Positions 51,101 to 61,883 are shown, numbered from the stretch's first letter. The stretch is DNA of 64,000 nucleotides from Streptomyces physcomitrii (GCF_012273655.1 NZ_JAAWWP010000006.1:62001-126000); one strand, 5' to 3'. Program-made: numbers and translations. The notes: generated from the sequence alone by a model not told the origin.

Positions 51101-52104
51101 GGCGACATCTGCGCGGGCTGCGCGCGGCCGCGCTCTCCCTGACCCTGGTCGCCGCCTCCGCCGGACTCGGACTCGCCGCCGACCTGGCCAGCGCCCCCGA
51201 GGCCGCGGCGGTCGACACCGGCAAGGGCACCGCCGGTTTCTGCCCGAACGCCGACGGGGTCACCGTCGTCGTCGACTTCCAGGAACTCGGCGGCACTACC
51301 ATCGTCCGGTGCGCCCCGGGCGACCAGGCCACGGGCCTCGCCGCGCTGAAGAACGCCGGTTTCCAGATCGCCGGGACGAACCGCTGGGGCGAGGGCTTCA
51401 TCTGCCGCATCGAGGGCAAGCCCGGACCCGAGAGCGAACCCTGCATCGACACCCCGCCCGCCTCCGCCTACTGGTCGTACTGGCACGCGCCCAACGGCGG
51501 CAACTGGACGTACAGCCAGTGGGGCGTGATGAACCGCAAGCCCCCGCCGGGCAGTTTCGAGGGCTGGTCCTTCTCCAAGGACAAGACCTCCACCACCAAC
51601 CCGCCGCCGCGGGTCGCCCCCTCCCGCCCGGCCGCGGGCGGTTCCTCCGGGGGGAGTACGGGCGGTTCCTCGGGCGGCGCGGGTCAAGGCACGGGCGGTC
51701 AGTCCGCGGACGGCGGTGCGGGTGCGGGCAGTTCGGGCGGGGGCGGCACCAAGGCCCCGGCCACCGGGCCCGGCTCCGGGAAGTCCGCGGACGCCGGGGG
51801 CGGGAAGGACAAGGGCGAGAGGGGCGAGAAGAGCGGGAAGGACGAGAAGAAGGGCAAGGCCTCGGCCGGTCCCTCGCACTCCGCCTCCGACGAACCGCTG
51901 CCGGGCACCGAGGACGAGCCCAGCGAGGCGGCCGCCTGGACCGGCGAGGGCGAGGACGGGCTCGAACCCACCGCGGCCGGCGGCGGGGACGGGGTGCCGA
52001 CCAGCACCGTCGTCGGCGCCGCCGCGGTGACCGTGCTCGCCGCGGGCGCCGGTGCCACCGCCTGGCGCCGCCGGGCCGCCCGCTCCGGTCCCTCCTCCGA
52101 CTAG
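51097..52104 (+). CDS. Secreted, membrane-anchored DUF4430-like protein
   Basis: 335 residues; ATGA overlap with the barrel gene. Signal peptide ~1-39; domain ~45-165 (FCPNADGVTVVVDFQELGG, ALKNAGFQIAGTNRWGEGF, SAYWSYWHAPNGGNWTYSQW, GSFEGWSF) has the order of DUF4430 but with two Cys pairs and an extra aromatic patch. A Gly/Ser/Lys linker (~175-300) leads to a C-terminal membrane helix and RRR. It may cap B12 held by the co-encoded barrel protein and pass it to the ECF transporter. Confidence 0.7.
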   Translation: MRRHLRGLRAAALSLTLVAASAGLGLAADLASAPEAAAVDTGKGTAGFCPNADGVTVVVDFQELGGTTIVRCAPGDQATGLAALKNAGFQIAGTNRWGEGFICRIEGKPGPESEPCIDTPPASAYWSYWHAPNGGNWTYSQWGVMNRKPPPGSFEGWSFSKDKTSTTNPPPRVAPSRPAAGGSSGGSTGGSSGGAGQGTGGQSADGGAGAGSSGGGGTKAPATGPGSGKSADAGGGKDKGERGEKSGKDEKKGKASAGPSHSASDEPLPGTEDEPSEAAAWTGEGEDGLEPTAAGGGDGVPTSTVVGAAAVTVLAAGAGATAWRRRAARSGPSSD

Positions 52105-52119
52105 GACGTCCGTACTCCG

Positions 52120-53292
52120 ATGAGGTTCTCGCTCCGCCCGCTGCCCCGCACCGTCCACCCCGGTGCGTGGTGGCTGTGGGCGCTCGCCATGGCCTCCTGC
52201 GCCAGCCGCACCACCAACCCGCTGCTGCTGATCATGATCCTCGCGGTCTGCGGCTATGTGGTGGTGCGGCGGCGCAGCGACGCCCCCTGGGCGCTCGCCT
52301 TCCGGATGTACCTGCTCCTCGGCGCGTTCATCGTCACCATGCGGGTGGCCTTCCGGGTCGTCTTCGGCGGCGGCCAGGGCTCGATCGTCCTCTTCACACT
52401 GCCGCAGATCCCGCTGCCCGAATGGGCCGCGGGCATCCGCCTGTTCGGGCCGGTCGCCGCGGAGCAACTGCTCGGCGGCGCCTACGACGGACTGCGCCTG
52501 GCCACCATGCTGGTCTGCGTCGGCGCCGCCAACGCCCTCGCCAACCCCAAGCGCATGCTCAAGGCCCTGCCGGGCGCGCTCTACGAGATCGGCACCGCCG
52601 TGGTCGTCGCGCTCTCCGTGGCCCCGCAGCTGGTCGAGAGCGTGCAGCGGGTGCGGCGGGCCCGGCGGCTGCGCGCGGGCGGCCAGAAGGGGGCCCGCGC
52701 CCTGCGCGGCATCCTCATCCCGGTCCTGGAGGACGCGGTGAACCGCTCCCTCGCCCTCGCCGCCGCGATGGCCTCGCACGGCTACGGGCGCACCGGCCGG
52801 ATCTCGCCCCGCACCCGGCTGCTCACCGGCTTCCTCGTCCTCACCGGCCTCCTCGGCGTCTGCGCGGGCCTGTACGGAGTGATGGACGCCTCCACCCCGC
52901 GCTACATGGGCGCCCCGATGCTGCTCGCCGGGCTCGCCGTCGCCACCACCGGCTTCCTGATCGGCGGCCGCAGGCTGCGGCGCACCCGCTACCGGCCGGA
53001 CCGCTGGCGCCCCGGCGAGGCGGCCGTCGTCCTCTCCGGGCTGAGCGCGGCCACCCTGCTCTACCTCACCACCAAGGTCGACGCGGCCGATCTCTACCCC
53101 TCCCTCACCCCGCTCACCTGGCCCGAGATCGGCGCCCTGCCCGCGCTCGGCATCCTGCTCGGCGCGCTGCCCGCCTGGCTCGCCCCGCCGCCGGTGCTCG
53201 AACAGGGCGCGTACGACGGGGAGTCGGCCTCGAGCCGTACCGGCGCCGGGGAGCACGGGCCCACCGCCATGACGAAGGAGCCGGCCGCATGA
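52120..53292 (+). CDS. ECF transporter transmembrane (T) component
   Basis: 390 residues, about six to eight membrane helices (WWLWALAMASCASRTTNPLL, LAFRMYLLLGAFIVTMRVAF, ATMLVCVGAANALANPKRML). The coupling motif ARRLRAGG lies at ~185 and a second conserved MASHGYGR at ~222. T components link the S subunit to the two ATPases. It overlaps the ATPase gene as ATGA. Confidence 0.9.
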   Translation: MRFSLRPLPRTVHPGAWWLWALAMASCASRTTNPLLLIMILAVCGYVVVRRRSDAPWALAFRMYLLLGAFIVTMRVAFRVVFGGGQGSIVLFTLPQIPLPEWAAGIRLFGPVAAEQLLGGAYDGLRLATMLVCVGAANALANPKRMLKALPGALYEIGTAVVVALSVAPQLVESVQRVRRARRLRAGGQKGARALRGILIPVLEDAVNRSLALAAAMASHGYGRTGRISPRTRLLTGFLVLTGLLGVCAGLYGVMDASTPRYMGAPMLLAGLAVATTGFLIGGRRLRRTRYRPDRWRPGEAAVVLSGLSAATLLYLTTKVDAADLYPSLTPLTWPEIGALPALGILLGALPAWLAPPPVLEQGAYDGESASSRTGAGEHGPTAMTKEPAA

Positions 53293-54908
53293 TCCAGTTC
53301 GAGCAGGTGACCTTCACCTACCCGGGGGCGGCCGAGCCCGCGCTGCGCGAGGTGGACCTCGACCTCGGCGAGGGGGAACTCGTCCTGGTCACCGGGCGCA
53401 CCGGCGTCGGCAAGTCCACCCTGCTCGGCGCCGTCAACGGCCTGGTGCCCCGCTTCACCGGCGGGCAGCTGCGCGGCCGGGTCGCCGTGGCCGGGCAGGA
53501 CACCGCCCACTTCCCGCCGCAGGAGTTCGCCCACCTCGTCGGCGTCGTCGGACAGGACCCGCTCGCCGGTTTCGTGACCGACACCGTCGAGGACGAACTC
53601 GCCTACGGAATGGAGCAGTTGGGCCTTTCCTCGGAGGTGATGCGCAAACGCGTCGAGGAGACGCTCGACCTGCTCGGCATCGCGGAGCTGCGCCGCCGCG
53701 CCCTCAGCACCCTCTCCGGCGGCCAGCAGCAGCGCGTCGCCCTCGGCTCGGTGCTCACCGCCCACCCCAAGGTCCTCGTCCTGGACGAGCCGACCTCCGC
53801 CCTCGACCCCACCGCCGCCGAGGACGTACTCGCCGCGATCATCCGCCTGGTCCACGACCTCGGTACGACGGTCCTGGTGGCCGAGCACCGGGTGGAGCGG
53901 GTGGTGCAGTACGCGGACCGGCTGCTGCACCTGCCCGGCGACGGCACCGTACGCGACGGGGCGCCCGCCGCACTGCTCACCGACAGCGATGTGGCCCCGC
54001 CGGTGGTGCGCCTCGGGCGGCTCGCGGGCTGGCGGCCGCTGCCGCTCTCGGTGCGCGACGCCCGCCGCAGGGCCGGGGAACTGCGGGAGCGCCTGGCCGG
54101 GCACGCCCCGCCCGCGAGCGCCCCGGGCGGCGGCGCGGTGGCCCTGGCCGCACGGCGCCTCACCGTCACCTACGGCGCCACGGTCGCGGTCTCGCACGTC
54201 GACCTCGCGCTGCACAGCGGCGAGGTGCTGGCCCTGATGGGCCGCAACGGCTCCGGAAAGTCCTCTCTGCTGTGGGCACTTCAGGGTTCGGGGCCGCGCA
54301 GGTCCGGCACCGTCGACGTGTCCGGCACCGACCCCGGCAAGGTCCCGGCCCGCCGGGCCCGCGCCCTGGTGGGCCTCGTCCCGCAGACCGCGAGCGATCT
54401 GCTCTACCTGGAGACCGTGGACGCCGAATGCGCGCAGAGCGACACCGAGTCCACCGCCCCCGAGGGCACCTGCCGCGCCCTGCTCGACTCCCTCGCGCCC
54501 GGCATCCCGGGCGGGCGCCACCCCCGCGACCTCTCCGAGGGCCAGAAGCTCGCCCTGGTCCTCGCCGTACAGCTGTCCTCGGCACCCGGAGTCGTCCTGC
54601 TCGACGAGCCCACCCGCGGCCTCGACTACCACGCCAAGGCCCGGTTCACCGAAGTGGTACGGGAGTTGGCGGCGCGGGGGTCCGCGGTGGTGGTGGCCAC
54701 CCATGACGTGGAGTTCGTGGCCGGGGCGGCGGACCGGGTGGCGGTGATGGCCGAGGGCGAGATCGTCGCGGACGGCCCCACCGCCCGGGTGGTCGTCTCC
54801 TCGCCCGCCTTCGCCCCGCAGATCGCCAAGGTGCTGGCCCCGCAGGAATGGCTCACGGTGGAGCAGATCGCCGGGGTCCTGGCCCAGGAGAAAGGGGTCC
54901 CGGCATGA
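53289..54908 (+). CDS. ECF transporter fused double ATPase (A-A' component)
   Basis: 539 residues with two ABC domains in one chain. First: Walker A GRTGVGKST (~36), signature LSGGQQQR, Walker B VLVLDEPTSALD. Second: Walker A GRNGSGKSS (~318), signature LSEGQKLAL, Walker B VVLLDEPTRGLD. The fusion replaces the separate EcfA and EcfA' found in many Firmicutes. ATGA overlaps on both sides bind it to the T and S genes. Confidence 0.93.
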   Translation: MIQFEQVTFTYPGAAEPALREVDLDLGEGELVLVTGRTGVGKSTLLGAVNGLVPRFTGGQLRGRVAVAGQDTAHFPPQEFAHLVGVVGQDPLAGFVTDTVEDELAYGMEQLGLSSEVMRKRVEETLDLLGIAELRRRALSTLSGGQQQRVALGSVLTAHPKVLVLDEPTSALDPTAAEDVLAAIIRLVHDLGTTVLVAEHRVERVVQYADRLLHLPGDGTVRDGAPAALLTDSDVAPPVVRLGRLAGWRPLPLSVRDARRRAGELRERLAGHAPPASAPGGGAVALAARRLTVTYGATVAVSHVDLALHSGEVLALMGRNGSGKSSLLWALQGSGPRRSGTVDVSGTDPGKVPARRARALVGLVPQTASDLLYLETVDAECAQSDTESTAPEGTCRALLDSLAPGIPGGRHPRDLSEGQKLALVLAVQLSSAPGVVLLDEPTRGLDYHAKARFTEVVRELAARGSAVVVATHDVEFVAGAADRVAVMAEGEIVADGPTARVVVSSPAFAPQIAKVLAPQEWLTVEQIAGVLAQEKGVPA

Positions 54909-55951
54909 CGGACCTGCTGAAGCCGGAGCCCGAGGGCGCGGGCGGACCGCCTGCTGCCGAGGGCGCGGGGAATCCCGCTGCTGTCGGGGGTGCGGCCGAG
55001 TCCCCTGCCACCGACGGCACGAGCGAGTCCCGTACCGGCGAGAGCGCGAGCGGGTCCGGCACCGGAGAGGGCACGGGCACGTCCCGTACCGCAGCCGGTG
55101 CGGGAGGTTCCCGTACCGGCAGGGAGACCGCCCCCGCCCCGCGCCGCTCGGTGATCCGGATCCGGCCGCGGACCTGGCTGGTGCTGCTGCTGGCGAGCCT
55201 CGCCGGACTGGCCATGTTCTTCTGGCCGCTGTTCGCGCCGCCGCAGCCCGCGGCCATGGCGCACTCCACGGAGGCGCCGCTGCTCTTCATCGTGGCGATG
55301 CCGGTCCTGCTCGCCGTGGTGCTCGCCGAGATGTCCTCCGGCGGCATCGACCCCAAGGTGCTCGCGCTGCTCGGGGTGCTCTCCGCGGTCAACGCCGGTC
55401 TGCGGCCGCTGGGCGCCGGCACCGCGGGCATCGAGACCGTGTTCTTCCTGCTCGTGCTCGCCGGACGGGTCTTCGGTCCGGGCTTCGGCTTCGTGCTGGG
55501 CGCGGTCTCGCTCTTCGCCTCGGCGCTGCTCACCGCCGGGGTCGGGCCCTGGCTGCCCTTCCAGATGGTGTCCTCGGCGTGGATCGGCCTGGGCGCGGGG
55601 CTGCTGCCGCGACGTGTCACCGGGCGGGCGGAGATCGCGATGCTCGCCGCCTACGGGGTGTTCGCCGCGTACTTCTTCGGCTTCATCATGAACATGTGGT
55701 TCTGGCCCTTCACCGCCGGGATCGACACCCAGCTCTCCTTCGACCCCGGGGCCCCGGTCACGGAGAATCTGCACACCTTCCTGATCTTCACCCTCACCAC
55801 CTCCACCTTCGGCTGGGACACCGGCCGCGCACTCACCAATCTGACCGCCATCCTGCTCACCGGCCCCGCCGTACTCGCCGTCCTGCGCCGGGCCTCCCGC
55901 CGGGCGGCCTTCGACGCGCCGGTCACCTTCGGCGCGGCGGCGAAGCGGTAG
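54905..55951 (+). CDS. ECF transporter substrate-specificity (S) component, probable cobalamin
   Basis: 348 residues. After an ~80-residue Gly/Ser/Thr/Glu-rich cytoplasmic extension come six helices (RTWLVLLLASLAGLAMFFWP, LLFIVAMPVLLAVVLAEMS, TVFFLLVLAGRVFGPGFGFV, YGVFAAYFFGFIMNMWFWPF). The layout matches the CbrT-like group. Substrate cobalamin is inferred from the riboswitch and the transcobalamin-like neighbours. The long N-terminal extension is unusual for S components. Confidence 0.85.
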   Translation: MTDLLKPEPEGAGGPPAAEGAGNPAAVGGAAESPATDGTSESRTGESASGSGTGEGTGTSRTAAGAGGSRTGRETAPAPRRSVIRIRPRTWLVLLLASLAGLAMFFWPLFAPPQPAAMAHSTEAPLLFIVAMPVLLAVVLAEMSSGGIDPKVLALLGVLSAVNAGLRPLGAGTAGIETVFFLLVLAGRVFGPGFGFVLGAVSLFASALLTAGVGPWLPFQMVSSAWIGLGAGLLPRRVTGRAEIAMLAAYGVFAAYFFGFIMNMWFWPFTAGIDTQLSFDPGAPVTENLHTFLIFTLTTSTFGWDTGRALTNLTAILLTGPAVLAVLRRASRRAAFDAPVTFGAAAKR

Positions 55952-56059
55952 CGGCCGGGGCCGGGGACCGGCCGTCCGGGTCTCAACTCCGCTGCTCAGC
56001 AACGGATGTGACGGCACGTCAGGCGCGAGGGCGCGTCCCTCCGGATCCGCCCGTGAAGG

Positions 56060-57475
56060 TCAGCCCCCCGCCCCCGATGCCTGCTCCTGCACCGGATACG
56101 GCACGAAGGTGCTGCTGTTCTCGTCGACGGCCAGGCGGCGGTCCAGCGGCGGCACCGCGCGCTGCGGGCAGTCCAGGCGTTCGCAGAGGCGGCAGCCCAT
56201 GCCGATGGGGGTGGCCGCGGCGGCGTTGTCGAGGTCGAGGCCGTCGGAGTAGACCAGCCGCGAGGCGTGCCGGATCTCGCAGCCGAGGCCGATCGCGAAG
56301 GTCTTGCGCGGCTCGCCCCAGCCGCCGCGGTGCCGGGTGACCGCCCGCGCGGTCCACAGATAGCGCTGGCCGTCGGGCATCGAGGCCATCTGGACGTGGA
56401 TGCGCCCGGGCGCCGCGAAGGCCTCGTAGACGTTCCAGAGCGGGCAGGTGCCGCCGGCCCGGGAGAAGTGGAAGTCGGTGGCGGACTGGCGCTTGGAGAG
56501 GTTGCCCGCGCGGTCCACCCGGACGAAGGAGAAGGGCACCCCGCGCAGCCGGGGCCGCTGCAGGGTGCTCAGCCGGTGGCAGACCGTCTCGTAGCCGAGG
56601 CCGAAGTCGTCGGTGAGCCGCTCCACGTCGTAGCGGCACTCCTCGGCGGCGCGGTGGAAGCGGGCGTACGGCAGGATCACCGCGGCGGCGAAGTAGTTGG
56701 CGATGCCGATGCGTGCGAGCGGCCAGGCGGTCGAGCCCTCCTCGAAGTCCTCGGAGGCGAGCCGCGACAGCTCCTCGCCGTACTCCAGGAGCGCCAGCTG
56801 GGTGGCCATCCGGAAGGCGCGCTGCCCGGGCCGCAGCCGGCTGGACAGGTGCAGGACCCGGCTCGCCGCGTCGTAGTGGTGCAGCCGGTCGGAGTCGGCG
56901 GCCAGGTGCACCCCGTGCCGCTCGGCCAGCCGGTCGGCGAGCACCCGGACCACCTCGCCGCGGCGGATGCCGATCTCCCGGGCCAGCTCCTCGGCGGCGA
57001 GATCCGTCTCGTGGAGGTAGTTCTGGCGCCGGTAGAAGAACTCGCGGATCTCCTCGTGCGGGGAGCGCGGCTGCAGGGCCGCGTCCCGGCGGCCCTCGGC
57101 GCCGTCGGAGAGCTGCTCCGCCAGGCTCTGGTTGCGCCGCCCCAGATCGACCAGGACGGCGGCGACGGCGGGCAGCCGGGCGGCGAGGTCGGCGAGGTCG
57201 GAGGCGGAGACCCGGGCCGCGGACACCTCCGCCGCCAGCGCGTCGCGCAGATCGGCCACCAGTCTGCTGGTGTCGCGCTCGGAGAAGAAGCCCGGGTCGA
57301 CGCCGAAGACCTCGGTCAGGCGCAGCAGCACCGGCACGGTCAGCGGACGCGAGTCGTGCTCCATCTGGTTCAGATAGCTGGGCGAGATCGCCAGCATGCG
57401 CGCCAACTCGGCCTGGGTCAGCCGCCGCTCCTCGCGCAGCCTGCGCAGCCGGGGCCCGGCGTAGGTCTTGCTCAC
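56060..57475 (-). CDS. RamB/ScfR-type XRE regulator of acetate/glyoxylate metabolism
   Basis: 471 residues from the GTG at 57475 (GGGAGAG upstream). XRE HTH at ~8-62 (RRLTQAELARMLAISPSYLN), a peptidase-M78-like middle region with IANYFAAAVILPYARFH, and the C-terminal ScfR-type zinc/cysteine segment GCRLCERLDCPQRAV. Corynebacterial RamB represses aceA and aceB. Here it is divergent from aceA across a 491-base gap holding a palindrome, so it very probably controls the glyoxylate shunt. Confidence 0.9.
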   Translation of the reverse strand: MSKTYAGPRLRRLREERRLTQAELARMLAISPSYLNQMEHDSRPLTVPVLLRLTEVFGVDPGFFSERDTSRLVADLRDALAAEVSAARVSASDLADLAARLPAVAAVLVDLGRRNQSLAEQLSDGAEGRRDAALQPRSPHEEIREFFYRRQNYLHETDLAAEELAREIGIRRGEVVRVLADRLAERHGVHLAADSDRLHHYDAASRVLHLSSRLRPGQRAFRMATQLALLEYGEELSRLASEDFEEGSTAWPLARIGIANYFAAAVILPYARFHRAAEECRYDVERLTDDFGLGYETVCHRLSTLQRPRLRGVPFSFVRVDRAGNLSKRQSATDFHFSRAGGTCPLWNVYEAFAAPGRIHVQMASMPDGQRYLWTARAVTRHRGGWGEPRKTFAIGLGCEIRHASRLVYSDGLDLDNAAAATPIGMGCRLCERLDCPQRAVPPLDRRLAVDENSSTFVPYPVQEQASGAGG

Positions 57476-57667
57476 AGCTCTCTCCCGGCGCTGACGGCTC
57501 CTCGCGTACGGGCGGTCCGCCGCCCGTACGGACACCGCGGGCGCGGCGGGTGCGGCCGCGGGCGGCATGGGCAGCACCCTACGCGCCATCGGCCGCCGCC
57601 GGGTGTTCGCAACCTTGGCAAAGCGGCGTCGAAAGACTGGCAGAACTTGGCATCCGTCCCTGCTTGA

Positions 57668-57682
57668 TGGCACTCAGTGCCA
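57668..57682. promoter_or_regulatory. 15-bp perfect palindrome in the ramB-aceA gap
   Basis: TGGCACT-C-AGTGCCA. Around it are further TGGCA/TGCCA copies (TTGGCAAAG near 57615, CTGGCAG near 57645, TTGGCAT near 57652, CTGGCAG near 57695), so several regulator half-sites cluster between 57610 and 57700. The rest of the 57476-57966 gap shows no gene. Confidence 0.6.
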
Positions 57683-57966
57683 GTGTCAGAGTTCTGGCAG
57701 CGGGTCGCCGGACACCGGGCGGCCGAAGCGGGACACCGGGCGCGATTCCTGCCCTGACGTCGGAGACACCGGCTGTTCCGTACGGAAGTCCGCGCAGCAT
57801 TGCTCACCGTTGATCGCGCGTGGCGTCCGGCGGCCCGCCCCTGCCGGAGAAGAGGTCCCGCCTGGGAACCCGGTTGGCGCGGCATCGAGTGCCATCTCTT
57901 CGCACAGTTCACCAGATCTCCCCGGTCACGCACCGGCAGATCTCCTCCGACCCTCAGGAGACGGTC

Positions 57967-59247
<1,281 letters not shown>

Positions 59248-59412
59248 GAGTATCCGGCCCCAAGTCCCTTTCCCCCAGCGGTAGTTCGGCGCCACCGGCG
59301 CCCGCCGCCCCCGTACCGGTGAGGACCGGACGCACGTCCCCGTCCGGTCCTCACCCGGCCCGCTTCCGCGCCCGGCCACCCCTGAGGCCTTCCTTCCGCC
59401 TAGGAGATCCGC

Positions 59413-61005
59413 ATGTCCACCACCGCTGTCACCCACCGCGTCGAGGTGCTCGGCACACCGGGCGAACGGTACGAGGAGATCCTCACCCCCGAGGCCCTGG
59501 ACTTTCTGGGCCGCCTCGACCAGGCCTTCTCCACCCGCCGCTTCGACCTGCTCGCCGAGCGCCGCCGCCGCGCCGAGCGCCTCGCCTCGGGAGCCGCCCT
59601 CGACTTCTCCCGCGCCACCCCGGCCGTGCGCGCGGACCCCGGCTGGCGGGTGGCACCGGCCGCCCCCGGACTGGTCGACCGGCGCGTCGAGATCACCGGC
59701 CCGCCCGACCGGCGTATGACGATCAACGCCCTCAACTCCGGGGCCTGCGTGTGGATGGCCGATTTCGAGGACGCCACCTCGCCGACCTGGCGGAACATCG
59801 TCGGCGGCCAGCTCAACCTGCTCGACGCCGTCGAGCGCCGGATCGACTTCACCACCCCCGAGGGCAAGGAGTACCGCCTCGGCGAGAACCTGGCCACGCT
59901 GGTGGTCCGGCCCCGCGGCTGGCACCTGGTCGAGAAGCACCTCGTCGTCGACGGGCGCCCGCTGTCCGCCTCGCTCGTCGACTTCGGGCTCTACTTCTTC
60001 CACTGCGCCCAGCGGCAGATCGACGCCGGACACGGTCCGTACTTCTACCTGCCGAAGCTGGAGAACCACTACGAGGCCCGGCTGTGGAACGACGTCTTCC
60101 TGCTGGCCCAGGAGCTGCTCGGCATCCCGCGCGGCACCGTCCGAGCCACCGTGCTCATCGAGACGATCACCGCCGCCTTCGAGATGGAGGAGATCCTCTA
60201 CGAGCTGCGCGAGCACTCCGCCGGGCTCAACGCGGGCCGCTGGGACTACCTCTTCAGCCTGATCAAGAACTTCGCGCACCGGCCCGACTTCGTCCTGCCC
60301 GACCGGGACAGGGTCACCATGACGGCGCCCTTCCTGCGCGCCTACACCGAACTCCTGGTCCGCACCTGCCACAGGCGCGGCGCCCACGCCATCGGCGGCA
60401 TGGCCGCCCAGGTCCCCGGCAAGGACGCCGCGGCCGACGAGGCCGCCTTCGCCAAGGTCCGCCTCGACAAGGAGCGCGAGGCCGAGGACGGCTTCGACGG
60501 CTCCTGGGTCGCCCACCCGGGCCTGGTGCCGCTGTGCCGCGAGGTCTTCGACGGGGTGCTCGGCGAGCACCCCCACCAGGTGGCGCGCACCCGCGAGGAC
60601 GTCGAGGTCACCGCCGCCGAGCTGCTCGCCGTCCGCGAAGCCGGCGGCCCGCCCACCGACGCGGGCGTGCGCGCCAACATCGCCGTCTCGCTGCGCTACT
60701 TCGACGCCTGGCTGCGCGGCCAGGGCGCCGTCGCCCTCCACGGGCTGATGGAGGACGCCGCCACCGCGGAGATCGCCCGGGTGCAGATCTGGCAGTGGGT
60801 GCGCCACGGCGCCGTCTCCCGGGAGAGCGTCGAACGCCTCCTGGACGAGGAGCTGACCGCGCTCGGCGCCGAGTACCCCTGGGCCCGGGTCGAGGACCTC
60901 CGGGAGATCTTCGAACGCACCGCGCTGGCACGGGAGTTGCCCGCCTTCTTCACCTCCGACGCCTACGCCCGCCACCTGGTCGGCCGCCCCGGGACACCGT
61001 CGTGA
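59413..61005 (+). CDS. aceB: Malate synthase A type
   Basis: 530 residues. Conserved RMTINALNSGACVWMADFED (~101-120), YFYLPKLENHYEARLWNDVF (~215), ATVLIETITAAFEMEEILYE and the C-terminal catalytic VALHGLMEDAATAEIARVQI. Condenses glyoxylate with acetyl-CoA to malate. It ends in a GTGA overlap with the dehydrogenase gene; 165 bases separate it from aceA. Confidence 0.95.
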   Translation: MSTTAVTHRVEVLGTPGERYEEILTPEALDFLGRLDQAFSTRRFDLLAERRRRAERLASGAALDFSRATPAVRADPGWRVAPAAPGLVDRRVEITGPPDRRMTINALNSGACVWMADFEDATSPTWRNIVGGQLNLLDAVERRIDFTTPEGKEYRLGENLATLVVRPRGWHLVEKHLVVDGRPLSASLVDFGLYFFHCAQRQIDAGHGPYFYLPKLENHYEARLWNDVFLLAQELLGIPRGTVRATVLIETITAAFEMEEILYELREHSAGLNAGRWDYLFSLIKNFAHRPDFVLPDRDRVTMTAPFLRAYTELLVRTCHRRGAHAIGGMAAQVPGKDAAADEAAFAKVRLDKEREAEDGFDGSWVAHPGLVPLCREVFDGVLGEHPHQVARTREDVEVTAAELLAVREAGGPPTDAGVRANIAVSLRYFDAWLRGQGAVALHGLMEDAATAEIARVQIWQWVRHGAVSRESVERLLDEELTALGAEYPWARVEDLREIFERTALARELPAFFTSDAYARHLVGRPGTPS

Positions 61006-61883
61006 GCCCCGCTGCGGGGATCCCCGTCCGCCGGGTCGGTGTGGTCGGCGGCGGACAGGTGGGCGCCGGGATCGCCGAGGTCTGCGCCCGCGCGGGACTC
61101 GACACCCTGGTCGCGGAGACCGACGCCTTCGCCGCCGGGGCCGCCCGCGAGCGGGTGGCGGCCTCCCTGGAGCGGGCGGTGCGGCGCGGCAGACTGGACC
61201 GGCTCGCCGCCGAGGACGCCCTCTCCCGTGTCCGCTTCACCGCGGGCCTGGACGAGATGGCCGACCGGCAGCTCGTCGTCGAGGCCGCGACCGAGAACAC
61301 CGAGGCGAAGACGGAGATCTTCCGCACCCTCGACAAGATCGTGGAGGACCCGGCGGCCGTCCTCGCCACCAACACCTCCTCGATCCCGGTCATGCGGCTC
61401 GGGATGGCGACCGGCCGCGCCGACCACGTCCTCGGACTGCACTTCTTCAACCCGGTACCGGCCCTGCCGCTGGTCGAGCTCGTCCCCTCGCTGCACACCG
61501 CGCGCGAGGCGATCGAGACCGCCGAGGACTTCGCCACCCGCCTCCTCGGCAAGACGGTCGTACGCTCCCGGGACCGCGCCGGATTCGTGGTCAACGCCCT
61601 CCTGGTGCCGTATCTGCTCTCGGCGGTGCGGATGGCCGAGTCCGGCTTCGCCACCGCCGCCGACATCGACGCCGGGATGGAACTGGGCTGCGCCCACCCG
61701 ATGGGGCCGCTCAGACTGGCCGACCTGATCGGCCTGGACACCCTCGCCGCCATCGCCGAATCCCTCTACGGGGAGTTCCGGGAACCGCTGTACGCCCCGC
61801 CGCCGCTGCTCCGGCGGATGGTGGAGGCCGGACATCTCGGCCGCAAATCGGGCCGGGGTTTCCACCCGTACCACCAGGGGTGA
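61002..61883 (+). CDS. 3-hydroxyacyl-CoA (3-hydroxybutyryl-CoA) dehydrogenase
   Basis: 293 residues from the GTG overlapping the aceB stop. NAD site VGVVGGGQVGAGIAEVCARA at ~12-31, ASNTSSIPV-like ATNTSSIPV (~125), LGLHFFNPVPALPLVELVP and a C-terminal DAGMELGCAHPMGPLRLADL then KSGRGFHPY. It would convert 3-hydroxybutyryl-CoA to acetoacetyl-CoA, linking storage or fatty-acid breakdown to the acetyl-CoA that enters the shunt. Confidence 0.92.
   Translation: MSPAAGIPVRRVGVVGGGQVGAGIAEVCARAGLDTLVAETDAFAAGAARERVAASLERAVRRGRLDRLAAEDALSRVRFTAGLDEMADRQLVVEAATENTEAKTEIFRTLDKIVEDPAAVLATNTSSIPVMRLGMATGRADHVLGLHFFNPVPALPLVELVPSLHTAREAIETAEDFATRLLGKTVVRSRDRAGFVVNALLVPYLLSAVRMAESGFATAADIDAGMELGCAHPMGPLRLADLIGLDTLAAIAESLYGEFREPLYAPPPLLRRMVEAGHLGRKSGRGFHPYHQG

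Noticed and set aside
50574..53288. Long upstream extension of the ECF ATPase frame
   Set aside because: The stretch is an alternative frame over the barrel, DUF4430 and T-component genes; the ATPase starts at 53289 with an ATGA overlap.
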